A DNA stretch of 64,000 nucleotides from positions 1 to 64,000 of the forward strand of contig JAHYIO010000033.1 of assembly GCA_020543525.1 (NCBI GenBank), in the 5' to 3' direction. A program made the position numbers and the translations under genes. Below the pieces are notes generated by a model. It was given only the letters and a program-made list of their open reading frames with translations. It did no database searches and was not told the DNA's origin. Of the stretch, positions 55,396-64,000 are shown in pieces (position 1 is the stretch's first letter; each line of letters begins with the position of its first letter). The stretch is from Coriolopsis trogii (lineage: Eukaryota; Basidiomycota; Agaricomycetes; Polyporales; Polyporaceae).

Positions 55396-58300
55396 TCACA
55401 TTCGCAGTCGCCCCCGCGGTGCCTCTCCACGCTGTATGAACTCCCAACACGCCTTACCCGGCTCCACGCCCAAAATCTCCTGCACCTCCTCCATCTCCAG
55501 CTCACACAGCTCCCTCACGCTCCCCACGCGGCCCATGACATGCTTCACGTTCTTCGCAGTAATGCCCGGGAGCGAGCGAAGCAGCTCCTCAGCAGCTGCA
55601 TTCACCCCCGCGCCAGCGTCGGGATCTTCCTCAGCGCCTACGTGCACAGCCTTCGCCGGGTCCGGCTGTGGCGAGTTCGCCTTCAGGTCGTTGAATATCT
55701 CGGCCGTCGCGAACGGTGAGGAAGACCAGATGATGCGGACGCGGGGGAAGGTGAGGGTGAGGAGGACCAGCTTGGATTGGATGGACTGCGATGCGGTCGT
55801 CGCCTTGTCCGCGTGCGAGTCTTGCTTCTTCGAGGGATACTTGTTGGACTTCGCGAATGACTTCACGTCCGCGACCGCCTGAGGCAGGTTCAGCAAGAGC
55901 AAACAGCACTCACAAATTCTGAGCGTACCTCGAGAGCGAATGACTTGTGCTCCTCGAACTCGATGAGCAGTATAGGTTGCTTGTAGTGTGCTGACATTAG
56001 TTCGCACTGGGTGTACCTGCACGGAAAAGTCAGCTATTGTTACATGCTCCAACAAATATACACTTACAACCGACCGCTATTGAAACTCGAGATGAGATCG
56101 GGAATACTCTTGCGCTCCACACAAATATCGGGCGTCAGGATGTAGTCACCGACTGTCAGTGTCACAGGCAGGACCAACAGCCCAGATGCGTGCAATAGGG
56201 AAGGAAGCGAGGAACGGAATTCTCGCATATCGACAATGACCTGTCGGAACCGGTTAGGGTCTCCAACCAGCTGCGTTCTTCATGTAAATAGACGGCACTC
56301 ACCCGCGCAGGCTCTGTGCTCACTTCCTTCCTTCCACCCGCCATTCGCGTGCTGATAGTTTTGATGATTGCTTCACCTGCCGCGGTTGCATGGTCTTCGT
56401 GGATTGGCATGAGCATAGACTACAGCTGTGTAAGCGCCTAAGCCGCATTACCACGACTCTGATACCACTCACCCCTCGTTCCCTTATCAGTCGCTCGAAA
56501 GACTCTTTTTCGCGACGCAGTCCCGTCAGATACTTGCCCTCTTCGCAGCTAAGCTTGTACATCATGAAGTACACTCGCACGCTCAGACCCGGGTTCGAGT
56601 TCCTGTAAACCTGCGCGAAGGTTTGAAAGAGATGGCAAGGGATAGATGACAGTGTGCTTACCTCAATGCGCCTGATGAACTCCAGGTTTGGCTCGTACAT
56701 GACGATGAAGCGCGGCTTGAGCTCCTGCAGGACCTGATCGTCGGTATCGTCAGAGTACGGCCGCACAACAACGGTCTGCTCAGGTGCAAGGAGACCGTAG
56801 TGAGCGTCGAAGTCTTCGTCCATCGAGAACAGTTGGAAGTCTTGTGCTAGCGATTCTTCGGCCAGATCGGAGCCTTGTGTGGACAGACTAGAGCGAGATG
56901 TCTGTCGTGTAAGCGTTTCGTATTCGAAAGGAGGAAGATGGAGGCTCACAATGCGGCGATATCGTCCGCTTCCTTCTTGATCTCGACTTCTTCTATCCTT
57001 CCGCTTCCAGCATCTCGCCCTTTGTCTGCTATAGGAGGTGCGCCACCCCTCACTCTCCGCCGGTTTGCAGCTCTTTCTCGTCTCTCCCTATCCTTGCGCT
57101 TGAGGGCCTCGCTGATCTCAGTCGACCCGTCCTTCTGCGCCCCATCCTTCCCCTTCGGCAGTGCGATGGGACCTTTACCTTCAGCCTTCCGCTCGGAGAG
57201 TTTACCCTTCCACCATAGGTACAAACGAAGCTTGTCCTCCATCATTCGTCGGCCCTGTGACCCTCGCGGCGCGTCAGCATCCATGCTTGCTAGATACTCC
57301 TTGATAAGGGTGCACGTATGCAGGGAGGAGGCCATGATCAGGACCGTGTTTGTTCCTGGTGAATCTGCCACGAGCATGAGCTCACGCCGAAACGGACCAC
57401 GAGGCGAGTGACGTACGCGAAGACAGTAGCGGGGCGAGTCTGATCGTCTCCTCCTCGATTTCCTGCAAGACATCTGCGAGGAGGAACCACTTTGGAAGCT
57501 CCTCGAGAACGGGCTCCATCCCCTCCGGCAGCCACTTCTTGCGGTACTCCTTCGCCTTGCCTTTGTTTCTGGGCGCCTTATGACTCCCGCTCGCTCGTGC
57601 ACGCTCCTCCGCCTCGATCTCCATGATGTTCTCCCATTCCTGGTCTTCGTTCACAAGGTTAATCACCTGGCGGGGTGGAGGCGCTTTCGGTGTCGAGGAC
57701 ATGACGTAGCACCGACGCTTCGCGTACTGGAAGACGATGTTCGCAGCATCGGTGAGCATCCAGGGCGACTGATTCTGGCGCGCATTCCCGGCGTTATTGA
57801 CCGTGTTGGACTCTATCAGAGTCTCTAGATAGGCGTGGAAGGCGAGTGCGTCGTATGTGAGGAGATAACTGCTCATGGGGAATCAGCAGTAGTGTATGTA
57901 GCCAGGTGTATCTACTGCACCTGAGTAAGCGACGCAACGTAGCCAGATCGCTCACGAGTTGCTTCGTGCGCGGTCCAACCTTGTGCCAGACGGGGTCAAG
58001 GATGCGACGCACGATCATATCGAATGACCGGAAATACGCGTTGTCGATAGTCAGATCGTCGAGGTCGAGCTGACGTACAGGACGTCAGCGAAGTCGGCGT
58101 AGGAACTGCGTGTAAGGCGATGAGCACCATGGTGTTTGCGCGTTTGAGCTCGGAGAGAGTAGTGGTCATGCATTGGACAATGGCGTGGTGTATTTCGGAC
58201 ATTGCCTCTGTCATGTCCTGGTGCAACTCGACGATATCTGGCGTCTTTCGATCGAGCGTGTCCTTGATATCCGCATGGAATCTATGGGATGTGAAAATCG

Positions 58301-59303
58301 TAAGCGTACAGTGTAAGGAGCAGCATTCAATATGTCCAACGGGTACACATAGCAGATCATTGCGATATTTCTGCATGACTGGGATACTTCGATGCGGCAC
58401 ACTCGGCGCAAAAGCAACGCGACAGCATATCGAGTCGTAGTTAGCCGTGACCATAATCAATCTGGAGGTGGCCGCGACTATGCAAGCAGCGGCGGATGTT
58501 TGGCGCAGCGTGCATAAGTGTGCACTTGGCGAACGCATAGTATCCGATCGCCCAAAATGTACATGCTCACCTCTCCCTCACTCACCTCGGGTAAATGTGT
58601 ACAGTCCTGAGCTGAAGCTCCTTCATGATAGTCCTCAGCGGAGACATGCCACTGGTAATGTGTTCTGGCTGATCAGAGAATGCCTTGAGGAAACCATTTT
58701 TGTTTTTCTCGCGGTAGAGGCGGACGATAAAGGCTTCCGCAGACGTAGGGGTGACTCTTCGCGTGCCGTTCAGGCCAGATCCACGGAAACATGATAAAGA
58801 CGTACCTTTCAGCATGGAGAATCAGAATGCCGGTGATGAGGTGTGTCGGAATATCCGAGGATAGCATGTCCACGGTGAAAATTTGTGAGGTGATAGAGAC
58901 GAGGCCACCCTTCTTGTACAAGTCTTGTCTGGACACCTATGATGAGAACTGAGACGTTCACGTTGGGCTGCCTTCACTTGTGCTTCGACGTTCCCACAAG
59001 GGAGGTGGCCCATGCTGGGAGTTCCATGCTCACTCACCTGTCCTTCCTGCCAGTCTCGAAACCAACGATGCGTAACCCAGGATTCCTACACCCCATCACG
59101 CCCAACTCTTCCCCAATCGCGGCCTCCTCTTCTTGGGTTGCATTGACGAGAAGCACTAGGTTCTGCGGAGAATCATAGATCTGAAGTAGCTTGCAGACAA
59201 TGCGTCGAAGTCCAAGTCCGCGCGCGAGGAGGATAAGTTCTGACGTTGCTGGGTCGTGGATCTTCTCGATGATAGAGGTGTGGAAGGGCAACAAGACCGA
59301 CAT
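55396..59303 (-). CDS. RAD1: XPF/Rad1 structure-specific endonuclease
   Basis: The catalytic subunit of the XPF-ERCC1 (Rad1-Rad10) nuclease, which cuts 5' of lesions in nucleotide excision repair. The start is [34 protein letters not shown] at 59303. A degenerate SF2 helicase region follows over many exons ([18 protein letters not shown]..., [71 protein letters not shown]). The ERCC4 nuclease motif [19 protein letters not shown] (GD...ERKxxxD) at about 56,100-56,150 is intact. The C-terminal helix-hairpin-helix is [17 protein letters not shown]. About ten short introns; I did not fix all. A decayed copy of its 3' part lies downstream. Confidence 0.9.
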
Positions 59304-59697
59304 GGTTGTCTTATTCTGAGCCAACAGATAGTCGTGCGATTGTGAGTCTCGTCAACACTGCGTCGGACGCGTGGTTTAGCGCAACATCATCGTGGTATGC
59401 AGAGAACCAAGCTGACCCGTCATAAGCGCCATGTGCGGGCGCTACGTATGTCGGGCTAGAGTCACACTCACCCATGTCTCCCACGTTAGTGTGTTGTGTG
59501 TTGTGTGGTCCCTTACGATCTCTGTTAAGGCACAGCACTTGTTACTTCAGCGGAGGCACCTCTAAAACACGGCAAACCATCCGGCTCGCAGAGGTCGCTG
59601 CGAATTGGCATGAGGCTCCGAAACTATGACTTTGTTCCTTAACGTGCACACTCCGTACAACATCATTTCGTCCTTTGCAGACGGTACCATATCAAAA
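59304..59697. other. Intergenic stretch upstream of XPF
   Basis: No gene; includes the XPF promoter and the 3' flank of the glutathione transferase. A GTGTTGTGTGTTGTGTGG run lies near 59,490. Confidence 0.5.
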
Positions 59698-60557
59698 CTA
59701 CTTCCGCAGGCTCTCCTGGACCTCCACCAGCTTCTTCACGGAGGGCCGCTCAACAAGCTTTTGGTGCCACCTATGCATCAGCGCATGGCTCTCGTTAGTC
59801 GAAGTCGCTCAAGTCCTGATAAACTAAACACTCACGCCCAGAACGCGGGGAACTGCTTCTCAACATCCACGGGCTCTGTCTTACCCTTGAGCACATTCAG
59901 GCCACTCCGATTCCACGTGATGAACGAAAAGTCAGCGATCGTGGGCTTGTCCCCGACGAGCCAGCCAGACGGGGAGGCCGCGAGAACGCCGTCGAGGACG
60001 GACCACACGCGGACGATCTCGTTATGGTAGCGGTCGATCGCGCTCTGGATTTTCTCAGGATGGTAGTAAGAGAACCAGAACGCCTGGCCGAAGTACGGGC
60101 TAACACCGACGGTAAGCATTCCGATACGCAATCACCGGAGAGCTTGATATAGATGACGTACCCCTGGCCTGACGCCTGGAAGAAGAGCCACTGGAGAAGA
60201 GTGTACTTCTCGTTGTCGCCCGTTACGGTGAACTTCTTCTCTGTGTCATACTTGTCCACGAGGTACAAGAGGATGGCGTTCGACTCCCAGACGGCAAAGT
60301 CACCGTTCTTGTGGTCGATCAGGGTGGGGATGCGCCCATTCGGGTTGTACTTGGTGTGCTCGGGGCCTTTTTGCTCTCCCTTCTGGAAGTCGAGGTAGAC
60401 GGACTCGTACGTGAGACCGAGCTCTTCGAGGAGGATCGCGACTTTCCTGGACGAAAAGTCAACACGAGCGAGCGGAAACCCACGGGAAGGTGGGTACAAA
60501 CCAGCCGTTCGGACCGCCGACGTGTGTGAAGAGGGTAAACTGCTTTCCGTGAGACAT
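59698..60557 (-). CDS. Ure2-like glutathione S-transferase
   Basis: A cytosolic GST of the fungal Ure2p-like group (detoxification, peroxide defence). Exons 60557-60502, 60446-60162, 60099-59836 and 59770-59698 give exactly 225 residues. The thioredoxin-fold N-terminus reads KQFTLFTHVGGPNGWKVAILLEELGLTYE, with the glutathione site NPNGRIPTLIDH and WESNAILLYL. The C-terminal helical domain includes FFQASGQGPYFGQAFWF, with SFITW and ADF typical of the group. It ends WHQKLVERPSVKKLVEVQESLRK. Confidence 0.93.
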
Positions 60558-61916
60558 GGCTCTGGGTGGCTGGGATAGATGAAGGTGAAACTGAGGCGGA
60601 CGTAAGAGGACGAGGGAGTAGAATGCTAAAGTTGCGAGTTGCACGTTCGTATATAAGCACAATTGCTTGGGAGCGTCTTAGCTTCCAGAATATGCTCCCG
60701 TCGCTGGGAAGAAGTCCCTTGACGTTCGTGGATATGTCATCAACTAGCTTACTCATGCCGTCAGTCACCAAGACGAGAAACTTCTCAGGCAGAAAGACGT
60801 AACAGGAATAGCTGCGTCAGCATGAGACAGATGCCTCAACGAACGCACGACCCAGCGTCGGCGAAAGCCTTGTGGACAGAATGATCGTGCGGCTGGTAGC
60901 TGCGTAATTGTATGTGGCTCTATATTCCTGGCGGAAAGGAACGATGGCATTGATAGCGGATGTCGAAGGCTTATAAGCTCATTCGGGCGATCTGGCCAGT
61001 GATCGAAGCTGAATATGTGAAGCTGCGAGTCCGAGATTAGCGCTAAATCGCAAGCACGCTGTACTGCATGGCATGACGGGTACTAACACGTACGTATTCC
61101 CACAGACTCAATATTGCTCGGCCCAGGTAAAGACGTGGAGATTTGACAAGTCTACTGGTCGATGAGTGATAATGGTGCGCCTCCAAAGCTACAATAGAGT
61201 GCCAGACGCACAGCTTAGTGATAGATCAAGGTCGCCTCCACGCACTGGCGCAGAGTTGGACAAGTTCAACTACCCGTGCGTACGAAGATGACCCATTCGC
61301 GCAGTTCATCTCAGTCGACGCTGAGACCGCCCATGGCGTAATCACCGAAGGTCGGGATACCCTGACATAAGCCAGTCAATACCTGTATGCTTGCACTGTC
61401 ATTCTCTTTCAGTGAAAGGTCGTGTATCATCTTCACTAACAGTCTTCACTCGTCTTGTGGCGAAACATAACATGAGACTTCGTCTTCAAGTCGGCCTTCG
61501 TCAGGCGGTCTCGTTGGTAGGTACATGCAATCTTGATGACATGGAGTCGCAGACGAGACATTCAAGAGAGCCAATATTGTCAGAAGGAGTACTGACTGGA
61601 GACGGCTCACCTTGGACACTAAGGGATTGCCCGATGTTGAGTTCAACCGAGATCTTGAGACTCAGCAGTCGAGCCACAGCTGGCGGTCATTGGCTTCATC
61701 ACGGTAATTGGGAACGATGATATGACGACGACGTCGACAGTCGACACTATGGCCTGCCCTAAAGCAAGCGCCTACGAGACCCTAGTCCGACACAAGCGCT
61801 AGAAATCAGTCTAAGTCTACAGTGGTTCACCGACTCACTACCTCGCGATCGTAGTACGTGCTCTCCGAGAGCTCAGATGTCGTGCCATTAAACAAATAAT
61901 TGATCAGCTGGAGTTA
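60558..61916. other. Intergenic stretch without a supported gene
   Basis: 1.36 kb with only short open frames on both strands (the longest about 109 codons at 61,391), with no domain, splice pattern or repeat that I can support. It includes the glutathione transferase promoter. Confidence 0.5.
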
Positions 61917-63287
61917 CTATCCTCGTAAGTACTGTACTTCACAGTATGGTGGCGGGAGTGTATGTTCGTCCTCCTCAAATGCCGCCTCTACGTCGTCAAG
62001 AACTAGTGGAGATTCTACGCGCCCTCCTGCAAGACGAACACCTCCGTCAGACTCTTGTCTTTTATTGCCCCTATACCGACGGGGTCCCTCTCTGTCCGCA
62101 CGGGTACTCGCTTCTCCGTTACAAGCAAAATCGACTGCGAGGAGTTGACTTTTCATATTAACTGACGATGATTCGCTTCATGGAACCTTCACATACCTGC
62201 TGCATTTACAGGCGCTCCAGACTGGGAGACACGCTTGGTCGTCATTCCGAACGGCTGACGTACAGGCGTATGTTGTGCTGCAGGGCGACCAGGTGATCTG
62301 TTGTATGTAGCACGGCGGGTGTCAACACTAGACGAGGACCTATCCTCCTGCGCAACGCCGTTCAACGAAAGCGAGAGCATGACAATTCCAGACCCGCTCT
62401 GGGACTCGTGGTGCGAGTGACTCGGGACCTTTTGGTCCCTCGGGCCGAAATCAGGACTGTCGAGAATGCGTGCATCCGTGGCCATATCTGCCTTCAAGTT
62501 GCAAACTTCGACTGCGAGCCCAGCATTACGACGTTGATCAAGCAAGAACGGTGGGGGCAAACAGGCAGAACGCACCACATGCACCGTCTCCCCAATGATG
62601 TCTGTACCACACTCTCAAACGTAGAGTGAGGAGTACTCCTAATGCTAACGCCGTTGCTGCGACCCCAATTGATATCCCTGCAATCATGCCCGGTTCCAGG
62701 GCGGATCTTCCTTCGGTATGCGCTTGTGCAGATGTAGTGTCTGCCCCAGCGTTAGACCGCCCATTGAACACCATAAAAACTGGAGGATGTTACTGGTGAT
62801 GCCCCGGGTAGGACTGGATGTAGTCGACGCGGTGGCAGTGTGCGTCGGGAATGTGGTGAACCCCCTAGGAAGGGTTGTGAACCCATGCTTTGAATCGACC
62901 ACTTATGTCATGACCACATACCCGACGCTGGTCGCAGAATCTATCTCTGGAAGTCAACATAAACGCGGCGCGTCAGCGGCAAGTTACGGCCCCACCTGAA
63001 CTCTCAATGGAGTGCCCTGAGAGGGTTGGCGTTTCGTGTGATTTATCGGCGGAAGACGAGATAGATGTCCTCGTCGCTCCAGTCGAGGACGTGATACTGG
63101 GAAGTTCCCAGTAGGTCGGTACGAGCACAGTGCAATGTGACAGGCCCTTAGCAACTGGGCAGAGCGAATCCAGCTCGTCAAGAAGGGCATCTTTCGACAC
63201 TGAGGTCAAAAGGATAGAGGCTAACTGTCATTCAAAGTGACTGCGAGAAGGTCAGATAGGTAGTCGCTTACAGACGGTCAACATCAT
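61917..63287 (-). CDS. Single-pass membrane protein with Ser/Thr-rich stalk
   Basis: A type of surface protein common in Agaricomycetes, function unknown. From the C-terminus back: the last exon (about 62,100-61,917) ends in the typical LPPPYCEV motif; the preceding exon is Ser/Arg-rich cytosolic (AQEDRSSSSVDTRRA). One transmembrane helix GMIAGISIGVAATALALGVLLTLRLRVW lies near 62,640. A Ser/Thr-rich stalk (FTTFPTHTATASTTSSPTR) and an outer segment (SKDALLDELDSLCPVAKGLSHCTVLVPTYWELP) precede it. Joins GTAACAT...GGGGCAG and GTGGGGCC...CATAAG keep the frame. The start (ATGATG at 63287) and first exons are not settled and no clear signal peptide emerges. Confidence 0.55.
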
Positions 63288-63382
63288 AGTGTGTCCGATG
63301 CTGAGAGTGCAAGCCCCTAACGAGTGCGAGCCGGGGAAAGAGAAACTTGTGGCCAGGAAGCTCCTGGAATTCACCACTCAGT

Positions 63383-63389
63383 TTATATA
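63383..63389 (-). promoter_or_regulatory. TATA box of the membrane-protein gene
   Basis: CTATATAAAC on the minus strand, about 95 bp upstream of the ATGATG. Inferred from position. Confidence 0.5.
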
Positions 63390-63399
63390 GTGGGTAGAT

Positions 63400-64000
63400 G
63401 GGCTGTGGAATTCTTGTGGCTCACAGATAGCAGAATTTCGACGCGTGCTTGTACGGAGACATCATTTCTTCGTCTCCCCTCCCATTGAAAGATGGCCCTC
63501 GGTATCGGCACGTCTTGATGCATAGAAGTATTGAGCACGTAAGCTGTACAACCGACTTCATATCAGCCTTCCATATTTGCGTCTTACAAGGCGTACTCTC
63601 CTGCACGGTTATGATGGGCGGTCGGCGACTCGGCACCAAGTGGTTCGAAGCCCACTGTCCTCGTGATACCAAAGTCGGGACTTGATTGGGCAAACGGTCT
63701 TTGAATCAGATCTTCAGGGGTAGCTGCATGCAAGAGTCGATTCATCCCTCAGATGTGGCAGTTGCTATACACAAACGCACCAGCGATGTACATTCCTCGA
63801 CAGCGGCCCTGAAGCCATAGACGCTGCTGGATGGTTCGGGCGCTGGGACCTCAACAAGCCTGTGCTTTGTTAGTAGTCTTCTAGCAGCTCCGCTCGTCGA
63901 AGAACAAGCTTCAATTTATCCGATGCATGGAAGACAGGTCACAGGTATACTGGGCTCTCTGCACTGTCCCTGTATGACGCATGCGGTGAATCGTTTCGTA
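63400..64000. other. Window end without a supported gene
   Basis: Short open frames on both strands (up to 90 codons at 63,421-63,693) with no recognisable domain. A gene entering from the right cannot be excluded. Confidence 0.4.

Noticed and set aside
1..64000. tRNA or rRNA genes
   Set aside because: I saw no convincing A/B-box plus cloverleaf and no rDNA sequence; a tRNAscan run would be decisive.

Overview
The window is the left end of a chromosome from a mushroom-forming basidiomycete (Agaricomycetes). It opens with CCCTAA telomere repeats, so the fungal TTAGGG type. Its genes carry many short GT-AG introns of about 45-60 bases. Recognisable proteins are typical of this class: AXL2- and BUD6-like polarity proteins, NACHT-type NLRs, a sedolisin, a siderophore transporter, an XPF nuclease and a Ure2-like glutathione transferase. 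I cannot name the genus. Gene models were joined by hand from reading frames and splice signals; those giving an in-frame total are marked as such.

Bases 1 to about 20,630 are a mosaic subtelomere: telomere, several arrays of about 176-bp satellite, duplicated blocks (about 230-1,530 resembles 16,130-17,890), decayed pieces that look like a telomere-linked RecQ helicase, a fold-back repeat at 18,770-19,510, two AT-rich unknown genes (1,527-4,181), and a GC-rich head-to-head pair. That pair is a SNF2-type helicase (5,320-9,418, minus) and a member of an expanded Agaricomycete family of unknown function (11,924-14,849, plus). About 2.5 kb separates them and holds twelve copies of a near-palindromic motif (core GCGGCTATACTGC), oriented to face each gene in the same sense, plus two divergent copies near the helicase. 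A related motif recurs downstream of the partner gene. Four satellite blocks end on the centromere side in the same octamer, TAACACTA; in two of them this octamer supplies an in-frame TAG stop to the neighbouring minus-strand gene. This terminus, and the mirrored motif arrays around the SNF2/partner pair, are the observations most likely to be undescribed.

Bases 20,630-64,000 are ordinary GC-rich gene space: AXL2 and BUD6 head to head (both cell polarity); a short hAT-like element with a perfect 8-bp target duplication; an MDR oxidoreductase and its decayed tandem copy; dynein light chain LC8; an unknown proline-rich protein; an NLR; a monocarboxylate-type MFS transporter; an S53 peptidase; a siderophore transporter with a GATA-type iron-regulator site upstream; a second NLR; a decayed partial copy of XPF interrupted by another small element; an MFS relic; intact XPF; a glutathione transferase; and a single-pass membrane protein. 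The last 600 bases show no supportable gene.
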